NCBI GenBank assembly: GCA_046313435.1
Contig: JBKBYG010000018.1
Coordinates: 1 to 34,643 of the forward strand
Direction: 5' to 3'
Source of the DNA: JBKBYG01 sp046313435
GTDB taxonomy: Bacteria > Pseudomonadota > Alphaproteobacteria > Rickettsiales > Arcanibacteraceae
Length of the DNA: 34,643 nt
Under the pieces are notes generated by a model. That model saw nothing but the letters and a program-made list of their open reading frames with translations, did not search any database and was not told the DNA's origin. The position numbers were made by a program, and so were the translations under genes. Within the stretch, counting starts at the first letter, position 1, and each line of letters starts with the position of its first letter. This document shows, one piece after another, positions 24,962 through 32,768 of this stretch.

Positions 24962-27044
24962 AAAGCAAATTGATTTAGTGAGAGAACAATTATCCGATGC
25001 AATTACGGAAAACAAACAACAATATATTAACGATTATATTGGAGTAATAAATGGATTAAGAAAAGCATTTAAAAAAGACAAGGTTAAAAATCATGCTTCA
25101 AAGATTAAAGAGCTTGATGAAATGGTCGAATCACTTTTAAGCGACTCAATAGAAAATGGCAAGCAATCTATTGCGCATGAATTACTTAAATATGAATATT
25201 TTCCAGCTAAAGACTTAGCTAAATTATACGAGCAAGCAATTAGTAAGAATAAAAAAAGTGCTATAGGCAATGAGATCCTTGATTATATGAAGTATAAATT
25301 GGATAAAAGCCAAAAGAAAGAATTTAATTCTGAAATGTACAGCATAATTGAGAAAACTATTGAAAAATCAGTAAGTGATGCATTTTCTAAAATAGTTGTT
25401 ACAGGTGCTCCTACGATACCAGCTAAAACTAAAAAAGGCTCAAAATCCATACCAGAAAAAAAGATTAAAAACTCAAATTATCTTAAACAAAATCATAATA
25501 CATTTGCAAGCTTAATTACACATTATGAAAGTTATGAAAAAGAAACAGGCGAAATATCCAAATTGATACAAAAATTAGTTTCTGAAAATATAAAAGCGTG
25601 TGTTAAGTTAAACCAAACTTTTAAACTTGAATATTTATTAAACAATATAAAACCTATATATATTGATCCTTTACATGTAATTAAATTATTTAATGATATT
25701 GCTAAAGAAGCCGCTAAAAATAATCAAGAAATTAATCAGCAAAAATATTCTGAATCTGCAAAAATTATACTTAAACACTTGATAAAATCTGAAAAATTTT
25801 CATTAAATAGTTTAATGGATAACATCAATGATGAAGCTGTAAAATATCTTGTAGAATACTATAATGGTGCAGCAAAAATGAAAGAATTAACGCCTTCTAA
25901 CAGAGCAAGGTTAATACAAGTAATTCAACAAAATTTATTAGAAAATGTTGCTAGTGTCAGTTTTGACAGCAGAAAAATTGATCGAGAATTAAATTCTTTA
26001 TATCCTAATAAGATAAAAGATGTAAAAGGGATTAAGGAAGAGAAACAAGACTTAAGCAAATTTTTTGATAATATAAATAATTCTTATGAAAAAGATAAAA
26101 AAACTTATAAAGGTTTTTCTAATTTTATTGCTCCTAAATACTCGAATGAAGTTGATAAAATTTTAGCGTATGCTCTTAACAAAAAAGATAAATTTACAGT
26201 TGAGCATATATTAAAAGATATTCATCCTGATATTTTTCCTCACGAATCAAAGATTCAAGCTTTAAATCTTGCTGCAAAAAATGGTTCTTTAGATATTGCA
26301 GATTTGATACTTAATAATAGCAGATCTTTAGTTAAACCTAGCTTAATTGCAGATAAAGATCTTAATATTGAAGCTCGTATGTTGCTTATAACTAAAGGTG
26401 CGGATCCTAAAGATTTAAAACCTATTAAAGGAATATTATCAAAAGAAGAAATTTCTAAATTAAAAGAATTTAAGAAGGAAGTTGATAAATTTGAAAAAGG
26501 ACTTTATAGGAAAGAGAAGAAAGCTGCTCTAGAAATTGTTAAAGAATTTAAATATCAACAAACTCATCATTTTGGCCAAGAACCTAATAAGGATAGGATC
26601 ATAAAAGATCAACTTGACAGCCAGGAAGGAAAAAAAGGATTTTCTTATGAACAGTTATCAGAGTTATATGATATATCTAAGAAAACTAATTCAAAAGATA
26701 TTGTTTCGACGTCAATTTTAAGAAAAGTTGCTGATTTTGTTACTGAAATTTTTAAATCTGGTAAAGATTTATTCAAGAACTCAGAACATAAAAAAGAAAT
26801 AAGAACTCTTAATAGAGAATTATCAAATGGCATAAAAGGTAAAAAAATAGGATTTATTGAAGAACAAGCTCTTTTACCTTCAATGTCTAAAGAAGATAAA
26901 AAAGTTCTTAAAGAAACATTAGATACAATGCTAAAAACTGGTATGAAAAAAGCAGAGCGTGACGAGACAGTTAAAGAAACTTTCAAATCTAAACTTGAAG
27001 AAAAATCTGCTAGTAAAACTGTAAATCCGGGACGTAAGAAATAA
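24951..27044 (+). CDS. large helical protein with ankyrin-like block, paralogue of 22849-24753
   Basis: A 697-residue, Lys-rich, helical protein without signal peptide or membrane span. It shares with its upstream neighbour the 94-bp control region, a central ankyrin-like block (about residues 420-520), and the C-terminal 38 residues. The N-terminal 400 residues are largely different, though short islands keep the same order: the segment FKLEYLLNNIKPIYIDPLHVI corresponds to the neighbour's KLILENVKPVLLNPIQLL. The region 530-655 has no counterpart of equal length. The function is unknown. The mosaic pattern (constant ends, variable bodies) suggests diversification of a tandem pair by recombination. 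Confidence 0.85.
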   Translation: MSKKKQIDLVREQLSDAITENKQQYINDYIGVINGLRKAFKKDKVKNHASKIKELDEMVESLLSDSIENGKQSIAHELLKYEYFPAKDLAKLYEQAISKNKKSAIGNEILDYMKYKLDKSQKKEFNSEMYSIIEKTIEKSVSDAFSKIVVTGAPTIPAKTKKGSKSIPEKKIKNSNYLKQNHNTFASLITHYESYEKETGEISKLIQKLVSENIKACVKLNQTFKLEYLLNNIKPIYIDPLHVIKLFNDIAKEAAKNNQEINQQKYSESAKIILKHLIKSEKFSLNSLMDNINDEAVKYLVEYYNGAAKMKELTPSNRARLIQVIQQNLLENVASVSFDSRKIDRELNSLYPNKIKDVKGIKEEKQDLSKFFDNINNSYEKDKKTYKGFSNFIAPKYSNEVDKILAYALNKKDKFTVEHILKDIHPDIFPHESKIQALNLAAKNGSLDIADLILNNSRSLVKPSLIADKDLNIEARMLLITKGADPKDLKPIKGILSKEEISKLKEFKKEVDKFEKGLYRKEKKAALEIVKEFKYQQTHHFGQEPNKDRIIKDQLDSQEGKKGFSYEQLSELYDISKKTNSKDIVSTSILRKVADFVTEIFKSGKDLFKNSEHKKEIRTLNRELSNGIKGKKIGFIEEQALLPSMSKEDKKVLKETLDTMLKTGMKKAERDETVKETFKSKLEEKSASKTVNPGRKK
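26205..26511 (+). repeat. ankyrin-like coding block, copy 2
   Basis: Second copy of the island at 23932-24238, without indels. It begins at the CATATATTA shared point and ends near the GLYR codons. Confidence 0.9.
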
Positions 27045-27110
27045 TTTATTTCTAATCTGTCAACTTTAAAACTTAAGGCTCTTGATTCAATATTTGAATC
27101 AAGAGCCTTT
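26928..27110 (+). repeat. 3' repeat, copy 2 (C-terminal codons plus terminator)
   Basis: Second copy of 24637-24819, with GGT for GGC and CCG for CCA as the visible differences. It includes the stop codon and the whole terminator. Confidence 0.95.
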
Positions 27111-27112
27111 TT
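27075..27112 (+). terminator. strong rho-independent terminator, copy 2
   Basis: The 16-bp stem is 27075-27090 with 27094-27109, followed by an uninterrupted T run. The convergent gabD gene ends 35 bp downstream. Confidence 0.92.
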
Positions 27113-27146
27113 TATATAGATAACTATTAGAGTTTTAAAAAAAGAA

Positions 27147-28610
27147 CTATAAATATTTCTGCATAATGTATTTTACATTTAAATATTCTTTAATACCCAA
27201 ATATGAACCTTCCCTGCCGAATCCTGAATGTTTAATCCCGCCAAATGGTGCAACTTCCGTTGAGATTGCCCATTCATTTACTCCGATCATACCATATTCT
27301 AATTGTCTTGTGAGGCGCTCAATCCTAATATTGTCTTGAGTATATAAATAAGAAGCAAGTCCAAAGTTACTATTATTTGCAATATTTACTACTTCTTCTT
27401 CTCGGCTAAATTTAGTTAAAACTAAAATTGGTCCAAATATTTCTTCTTTTAAAATATCCATATCATCATTAATTTTTGCTAATAAAATCGTTGGCTCAAA
27501 AAACGATCCTTTACCTTCATTTTTTGCTCCACCATATTTTAATTCAGCACCTGATGTAATAGCTCTCCTGAGAAGATTTTCTAGCCTTATAATCGGCTTC
27601 TCAGATATTAACGGCCCAAGATCAACATTATCTAAACCGTTCCCTATAGTAAGCTTCTTTACTTCTTTGATCAGTTTTTCTTCATATTGCTTAAATACAG
27701 ATTCTTCAATAAATACACGGTTTGCACAAATACATGTTTGGCCATTATTGCGAAACTTACATGCTATTATATCTTTCACTGTTTTATCAATATCTGAATC
27801 AGCAAATACTATAAAAGGTGCACTACCACCAAGCTCCATTGACATTCTCTTTACTGTAGAGGCTGCTTGTTTTATAAGTAATTTGCCAACATTTGTAGAG
27901 CCTGTAAAACTAAGCTTTTTTACATCTGTATTTATACTTAATTCCTCGCCAATTATTTTCGAATTACCTGTAACTATATTAATTACCCCTTTTGGTATGC
28001 CTGCTTCACTAGCAAGAATAGCTAATGCTAATGCTGAAAAAGGCGTAGATTCAGAAGGCTTAATTACAATTGTACAACCTGAAGCAAGCGCTGCTCCTGC
28101 TTTTCTGGCTATCATACTTGATGGAAAATTCCACGGTGTAATAGCAGCAACTACGCCTATTGGTTCATATTCAACAAAAATCTTTTGGTTTTCTTGGGGC
28201 GCAGGAATTATTGAACCATATATTCTTCTAGCTTCTTCACTAAACCATTCAATATAATTTGCACTAAGTTCAATTTCCTTTAAAGATTCTTTTAAAGGCT
28301 TCCCCTGCTCTATGGTCATAATCTTTGCTAGATCATCTTTATGATCTATAATAAGATTTGCCCATTTTTTAAGTAAACTTGCTCTTGTTGAAGCTGTTTC
28401 TTCTTTCCAAAAACTTCCTGCTTTTTTAGCAGCTACAATTGCAATTTTAATTTCATCAGAACTTAGTTTCGGAACAGTGCCAATTTTTTCATTATTTGCT
28501 GGATTGAAAACTTCTATTATTTCTTTATTATCTAGATCAGTAAATTCGCCGTCAATAAAAGCTTTCTGGTTGAATAGATTTTTATTTAACAAAGTTTCAA
28601 CTATATTCAT
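27147..28610 (-). CDS. gabD: succinate-semialdehyde dehydrogenase, NAD(P)+
   Basis: A 487-residue aldehyde dehydrogenase, normal for GabD. It oxidises succinate semialdehyde to succinate, feeding the TCA cycle. The motifs are NITPWNFP-like AAITPWNFPSSMIARK (about 153-168), the Rossmann-type FTGSTNVGK (about 234-242), the catalytic Glu in MELGGSAPF, and the catalytic Cys in NNGQTCICANR. The C-terminal KHSGFGREGS is typical of GabD-like enzymes. Its start overlaps the hflX stop by 14 bp, so the two are translationally coupled. The family is broad, so the substrate call is probable rather than certain. No GABA transaminase is nearby. Confidence 0.92.
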   Translation of the reverse strand: MNIVETLLNKNLFNQKAFIDGEFTDLDNKEIIEVFNPANNEKIGTVPKLSSDEIKIAIVAAKKAGSFWKEETASTRASLLKKWANLIIDHKDDLAKIMTIEQGKPLKESLKEIELSANYIEWFSEEARRIYGSIIPAPQENQKIFVEYEPIGVVAAITPWNFPSSMIARKAGAALASGCTIVIKPSESTPFSALALAILASEAGIPKGVINIVTGNSKIIGEELSINTDVKKLSFTGSTNVGKLLIKQAASTVKRMSMELGGSAPFIVFADSDIDKTVKDIIACKFRNNGQTCICANRVFIEESVFKQYEEKLIKEVKKLTIGNGLDNVDLGPLISEKPIIRLENLLRRAITSGAELKYGGAKNEGKGSFFEPTILLAKINDDMDILKEEIFGPILVLTKFSREEEVVNIANNSNFGLASYLYTQDNIRIERLTRQLEYGMIGVNEWAISTEVAPFGGIKHSGFGREGSYLGIKEYLNVKYIMQKYL

Positions 28611-29874
28611 TTAATATATTTGTTAATTTAGATTTGTTTTTCTCGGAGATTTTTATTGTAAGCAATGTATAATCATCAAACTCTTCTTTATCCTTAATTT
28701 GCGCATTATCATATACCCAACCTAATAACTTACCATTATCGTTATTGATCTTAATGATCTCAGTTAAATCTTCTTTTGATAGAAACTCATCTATATAATT
28801 GAGTAACAAATTCATATTTTCTCCTGTTTTAGCAGAGATGAAAATATTATTGTGATTACTAGCGTTAAGTTCTAATTTTTCTTCAAGTAAATCTATTTTA
28901 TTTTTAACAAGAATTATGTTATCCGCATCTCTTTCAATACCAAGCATTGATAAAACTTTTTCTACATCTTGTTTTTGCTTATCAGTTTGCAAATGTGAAA
29001 TATCCATTACATGGAGAATAATATCTGCTTCAATAACTTCCTCCAAAGTTGCACTAAAAGCTGCTACTAGTTCAGTTGGAAGATCAGAAATGAAACCTAC
29101 CGTATCCGAAATTATAATCTTCTTTTTAGATGGCAAGCTAATTTGCCTCATTGTTGGATCAAGAGTAGCAAATAGTTTATCTTCAGCATATTGTTTTTCT
29201 GATGCTAGCAAATTAAATAAGGTTGTTTTCCCAGAGTTAGTGTATCCTACTAATGCTACAATTGGATAAGGAACTGCTTCTCTAGATTTCCTATGAAGCT
29301 TTCTCATTTTTTTTACTGAATCAAGCTCATCCCTAATTTTCCTTATTTGGTTACGTATTGCTCTTCTGTCTGATTCTATTTGTTTTTCACCAGGACCACC
29401 CATGAAACCAAAGCCACCACGCTGACGCTCTAAGTGAGTCCAAGATCTTACAAGTCTACTTTTTTGATATTCAAGTGCTGCTAAATCAACTTGTAGTTTA
29501 CCTTCTCTTGTTCTTGCACGGTTAGCAAATATTTCTATAATCAAAGCAGTACGATCTATTACCTTACAGTTCCAGGCCTTTTCAAGGTTTCTTTGTTGAA
29601 TAGGAGAAATTTGTGTATCAATAATTACTAAGCCAATTTCATTCTCAGAAATAATATCTTTATATTCTTCGATTTTTCCAGTTCCTATGTAAGTTCCAGG
29701 TATAATTTTATTTAAAGTTAAAATATTTGCCTGAATTACTGGAAGATCAATAGCCCCAGCAAGGCCTTTAGCTTCTTCTAGTTTATAATCAATATCTAAA
29801 TTAAAATCTTTTTTGAGAATCGGATGTATTATTAATGTATTAGCATTGCTAATATCTTTATTTTCATTATGCAT
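28597..29874 (-). CDS. hflX: GTPase HflX
   Basis: A 425-residue ribosome-binding GTPase of normal length. The N-terminal HflX domain includes TYIGTGKIEE (about 56-65) and the conserved glycine-rich linker LERQRGGFGFMGGPGEKQIE. In the GTPase domain the P-loop is GYTNSGKTTLFN, G3 is DTVGFISDLP and G4 is NKID. HflX splits or rescues stalled ribosomes under stress. It is located after rpsU with a hairpin in between, and upstream of gabD, with which it overlaps. An Hfq gene, a common neighbour in other proteobacteria, is not present. Confidence 0.96.
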   Translation of the reverse strand: MHNENKDISNANTLIIHPILKKDFNLDIDYKLEEAKGLAGAIDLPVIQANILTLNKIIPGTYIGTGKIEEYKDIISENEIGLVIIDTQISPIQQRNLEKAWNCKVIDRTALIIEIFANRARTREGKLQVDLAALEYQKSRLVRSWTHLERQRGGFGFMGGPGEKQIESDRRAIRNQIRKIRDELDSVKKMRKLHRKSREAVPYPIVALVGYTNSGKTTLFNLLASEKQYAEDKLFATLDPTMRQISLPSKKKIIISDTVGFISDLPTELVAAFSATLEEVIEADIILHVMDISHLQTDKQKQDVEKVLSMLGIERDADNIILVKNKIDLLEEKLELNASNHNNIFISAKTGENMNLLLNYIDEFLSKEDLTEIIKINNDNGKLLGWVYDNAQIKDKEEFDDYTLLTIKISEKNKSKLTNILNEYS

Positions 29875-29892
29875 AAACTTCCTTTTAAAGAG

Positions 29893-29937
29893 AAAATATA
29901 GGAGATATTAAAATTAATTTAATAGCCCCTATATTTT
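29893..29937 (-). terminator. hairpin terminator downstream of rpsU
   Basis: Stem AAAATATAGG (29893-29902) and CCTATATTTT (29928-29937), with further pairing (ATTAAA/TTTAAT) inside. It begins 4 bases beyond the rpsU stop on the minus strand and ends in a T-rich stretch before the hflX start. Confidence 0.7.
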
Positions 29938-29940
29938 TAA

Positions 29941-30141
29941 TTACATTTCGGAATTACGCTTGCGCATTACTTTACGTGATCTACGAAGTGATTCTGCTTT
30001 TTTACGAACCTTTGCTTCTGAAGGCTTTTCATAATGACGTCCCATTTTCATTTCACGGAACACATTTTCACGTTGCATTTTCTTTTTAAGAGCGCGCAAA
30101 GCTTGTTCGATATTATTTGAGTGTACAAGAACCTGAATCAG
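29941..30141 (-). CDS. rpsU: 30S ribosomal protein S21 with a CTG start codon
   Basis: A 66-residue basic protein. The frame reads (start)IQVLVHSNNIEQALRALKKK, then MQRENVFREMKMGRHYEKPS and a Lys/Arg-rich end RKKAESLRRSRKVMRKRNSEM. This is the alphaproteobacterial S21 pattern. An in-frame stop at 30148-30150 leaves only GTT, AAA, CTG and ATT before the first family residues; no ATG, GTG or TTG is available until internal Met codons well inside the domain. CTG (30139-30141) sits where relatives have Met, 9 nt after AAGGGG (30151-30156). S21 works on the 30S platform during initiation. It is divergent from the COQ9 gene, as in other alphaproteobacteria. Confidence 0.9.
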   Translation of the reverse strand: MIQVLVHSNNIEQALRALKKKMQRENVFREMKMGRHYEKPSEAKVRKKAESLRRSRKVMRKRNSEM

Positions 30142-30189
30142 TTTAACTTACCCCTTTCACAAGATAACAAAATTTTAATAACAAATTAT

Positions 30190-30218
30190 TTTACAATTAC
30201 TTTATAAAATAATAAAAT
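30190..30218 (+). promoter_or_regulatory. candidate promoter of the COQ9 gene
   Basis: TTTACA (30190-30195), 17 bp, TAAAAT (30213-30218), ending 36 bp upstream of the ATG. In such an AT-rich spacer chance matches are common, so this is moderate support only. Confidence 0.45.
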
Positions 30219-30253
30219 ACATATTATCTTATTATAATGATTTATTACTAAGT

Positions 30254-30871
30254 ATGCAAGAATTAAAACACAAACAATCCATTTTAAATGAAACTCTCAG
30301 TCTTATTCCCTGGGAAGGATGTAATGATAAATCTATGCGTACCGCCTGCAAAAACTTAGGCCTAGATGAAGAATACGGATTTATAATCTTCCCGAATGGG
30401 ATTATTGATTTAATCAGTGATTTCAATCAAATGATAGATATTAAAATGAATGAAAAACTTTCAACTCTTCCGTTAAATAGTATGAAGATTAGAGACAAAA
30501 TATTTGAAGCAATTAAAATACGACTTGCTGAATATAATGCATATAAGCTTGCAGTAAAAAAAATCCTAGCTTTTTATGCTTTTCCCGGGAATAATTTTGA
30601 AGGATTGAAATCATTATACAAAACGACTGATAATATATGGTATAGTATTGGCGACAATTCCACGGATTTTAATTTTTATACAAAACGTGCTTCATTAGCT
30701 GTTTTATATTTAAATAGCGTAATTTATTGGAGCAGTGATGATTCTATTAACAACGAAAACAGTTTAAGATTTGTTCAAAAGCAGATTGATTTACTTCTAA
30801 AATTTAATCCTAAAAAGATATTGAGCACAGCTTTTAATAATATTCCTTTTCTAAGGCTGATAAATAGATAG
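30254..30871 (+). CDS. coq9: COQ9 family protein (ubiquinone biosynthesis)
   Basis: A 205-residue protein of the usual COQ9 length. It has the N-terminal IPWEGCNDKSMRTACKNLGL segment (helix-turn-helix, TetR-like fold in the family) and the signature DNSTDFNFYTKRASLAVLYL with SVIYW (about 132-158). COQ9 binds lipids and helps COQ7 hydroxylate the ubiquinone precursor. The family is largely confined to alphaproteobacteria and mitochondria, which supports the taxonomic call. It is divergent from rpsU. The stop codon lies inside the terminator palindrome at 30862-30891. Confidence 0.92.
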   Translation: MQELKHKQSILNETLSLIPWEGCNDKSMRTACKNLGLDEEYGFIIFPNGIIDLISDFNQMIDIKMNEKLSTLPLNSMKIRDKIFEAIKIRLAEYNAYKLAVKKILAFYAFPGNNFEGLKSLYKTTDNIWYSIGDNSTDFNFYTKRASLAVLYLNSVIYWSSDDSINNENSLRFVQKQIDLLLKFNPKKILSTAFNNIPFLRLINR

Positions 30872-30891
30872 AGTATATACTCTATCTATTT
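30862..30891. terminator. bidirectional palindromic terminator containing the COQ9 stop
   Basis: A perfect 30-bp palindrome (arm AAATAGATAGAGTAT) that includes the coq9 TAG at 30869-30871, followed by TCTTTT on the plus side. It also lies 11 bp beyond the convergent minus-strand gene ending at 30902. Confidence 0.75.
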
Positions 30892-30901
30892 CTTTTGCAA
30901 A

Positions 30902-31339
30902 TTAGGCTATTTCTATAGAATCATAATCATTAGAATGACCTGTAAGCGTAACATAATCATTATGAGGATGAGTATACTCATGTATTTCACTTGTAATAGC
31001 AGGAACTATAATATTTCCTGCTAAAATTGTACCTATGCCTGAAACTATTCCTGTACCCCATGTCTTTGCTATCATATTAGACAAACCTAGCTGAGCTAGT
31101 ACATCATGAGGAGTAAGCAAAATTCCTGTTGCAGCTAAAATTCCTGTTCCAATTAGCATACTTCCTGCTATATTTGATGTCAATGTATGAACATATTGTG
31201 CTTGATCATAAAATTCATCTGATCCAAAATAAGCAGTTGCGCCTAAAACACCTGTTCCTATACCCACTACATCTGAGCAATAAGTTGCATATCCGATATA
31301 GCTTGCAGCTAAATATTTTCCAGTTCCTAATTTAGACAT
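30902..31339 (-). CDS. small glycine-rich membrane protein of unknown function, family copy 1
   Basis: A 145-residue protein not recognised. It has hydrophobic, Gly/Ala/Ile-rich segments at about 20-40, 55-75 and 88-115 (for example SMLIGTGILAATGILL and GTGIVSGIGTILAGNIIVP), and polar ends. Shared with the next two genes are a GSDEFYDQA segment with a following His, and a C-terminal signature SEIHEYTHPHNDY...GHSNDYDS. GGAA lies upstream of the ATG. Three copies in tandem, each with its own Shine-Dalgarno and about 190-220 bp between them, point to lineage-specific expansion. A pore, holin-like or secreted membrane-inserting role can be imagined but is unsupported. Confidence 0.75.
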   Translation of the reverse strand: MSKLGTGKYLAASYIGYATYCSDVVGIGTGVLGATAYFGSDEFYDQAQYVHTLTSNIAGSMLIGTGILAATGILLTPHDVLAQLGLSNMIAKTWGTGIVSGIGTILAGNIIVPAITSEIHEYTHPHNDYVTLTGHSNDYDSIEIA

Positions 31340-31515
31340 ATCAGTATTTCCTTATATTAATTAATTAATTTTTGTAAAATTTTATATTACATACCACTCT
31401 CAAATTGTCAACCTCTACATTTAAAAAATTTTAATATTTATATTAACAAGAATTTATGTCCATCTTTTCCAGATCTATATAGATGTTTTAACAATAACTA
31501 CTATTTTAAGGCTGG

Positions 31516-31546
31516 TAAATAGATAAACCCATTTCGTATCTATTTA
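31516..31546 (-). terminator. hairpin downstream of the 31556-31948 gene
   Basis: TAAATAGATA (31516-31525) pairs with TATCTATTTA (31537-31546), 10 bp with an 11-nt loop, 9 bp beyond the stop codon. It resembles the palindrome at 30862-30891. Confidence 0.5.
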
Positions 31547-31555
31547 TGAAATAAA

Positions 31556-31948
31556 TTACGCTACTGCTAAATTATCAAAATCATTTGAATTACCAACAAG
31601 CACAATATGATCGTCATGAGGATGAGTATATTCATGAAGGGCATTTGTTATCGTCGGAATAACAATACTACTCACAGTAATTTCGCATATACCACCTATT
31701 ACATATCCTAACGAATTTATACCCAAAATCGGAGTCAATACAGCACCGCCTACAATGTATGCACCACCCATTATATTTGAAGTAAATTTATGAACGTGCT
31801 CTGCTTGACTGTAAAATTCATCTGATCCCATAACTGCAGTAATTGCTAATATTGCAGCACTAACTTGAAAGCTACTATAGGATGCAATTGCTGAAGCTAA
31901 TCCTACATATTTTGCATTCGACTGATCATCTACTGTTAATTTCGACAT
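31556..31948 (-). CDS. small glycine-rich membrane protein of unknown function, family copy 2
   Basis: A 130-residue protein, the shortest of the three paralogues. It keeps GSDEFYSQAEHVHKFTSNI, the Gly/Ile hydrophobic segments (MGGAYIVGGAVLTPILGI and YVIGGICEITVSSIVIP), and the C-terminal ITNALHEYTHPHDDH...GNSNDFDN. Relative to the other copies the middle is shorter. A strong GAGGAAAT Shine-Dalgarno is a few bases upstream of the ATG. Copies 1 and 2 are the closer pair (shared HEYTHPH). The function is unknown. Confidence 0.75.
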   Translation of the reverse strand: MSKLTVDDQSNAKYVGLASAIASYSSFQVSAAILAITAVMGSDEFYSQAEHVHKFTSNIMGGAYIVGGAVLTPILGINSLGYVIGGICEITVSSIVIPTITNALHEYTHPHDDHIVLVGNSNDFDNLAVA

Positions 31949-32138
31949 TTTAATATTTCCTCTATATTAAATAATTAATTTTTTTAGGTTTTCATATTAT
32001 ATATATTCCTTAAATTGTCCATACTTATATTTAAGGATTTTTAACGTTTAAATTAAAATATTTGTTAACATTTATAAATATATCTTAATAAATATTCCTT
32101 TTTAAGACTTGTAAATGGATAATAACTTATTAATAATT

Positions 32139-32558
32139 TTACAAAGACATATCAAAATCGTTCGAATGGCCTGTAAAAATGATTTGGTCATCATACGAAC
32201 CAAAATATTCATGAATTTCATTAGTTATTACAGGAACTATAACCGCATTACCTATGAGCTTTTTTATACCGCATCCTATAAGGTCTATTCCCATTGCCAA
32301 TCCGTCTTGTGGTTTTAGCGCTATTGAAATAACACCTGCTACAATTCCCATTCCTCCTATAAATGTAGAAACAGCAGTATGAATAGATTCAGTCTTAGCA
32401 TAAAATTCATCTGATGCAACAGCTGCTGTTGCCCCCAAAATACCTGTACTTACAGTTAAATTTTTTATACCAGTTCCTAACCCCCAGAGCTCTAAACTTG
32501 CTGTAGTTAATCCGATAAATGTAGCAGCTAAACTTTTTTGAAAACCTAAATTTGTCAT
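32139..32558 (-). CDS. small glycine-rich membrane protein of unknown function, family copy 3
   Basis: A 139-residue protein, the first gene of the tandem array in the direction of transcription and the most diverged copy. It keeps ASDEFYAKTESIHTAVS, a Gly/Ile segment (FIGGMGIVAGVISIAL) and the ending ITNEIHEYFGSYDD...GHSNDFDM, where the THPH part is replaced. AAAGGAAC precedes the ATG. The region downstream contains a degraded match to the 3' end of coq9. The function is unknown. Confidence 0.75.
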   Translation of the reverse strand: MTNLGFQKSLAATFIGLTTASLELWGLGTGIKNLTVSTGILGATAAVASDEFYAKTESIHTAVSTFIGGMGIVAGVISIALKPQDGLAMGIDLIGCGIKKLIGNAVIVPVITNEIHEYFGSYDDQIIFTGHSNDFDMSL

Positions 32559-32768
32559 TGCATCTGTTCCTTTCTGTAAATAGTAATTTAACTTATATAT
32601 TACATAATATAGAAATTAGTTAATATGTCAATATTTTTTTAATGATTGTAATATTTATGCTCATAAGATATTAAAATTTATTTTCATTTGCATCTTAAGC
32701 CATATTTCAATAATTATTAAAAACATCACTTATTTAATATAATTTTATTTTTTAAAGGTCCTAGATTT

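Noticed and set aside
27667..28257. 196-codon frame on the plus strand
   Set aside because: It is antisense to gabD catalytic-domain codons; no independent start signals or family motifs.
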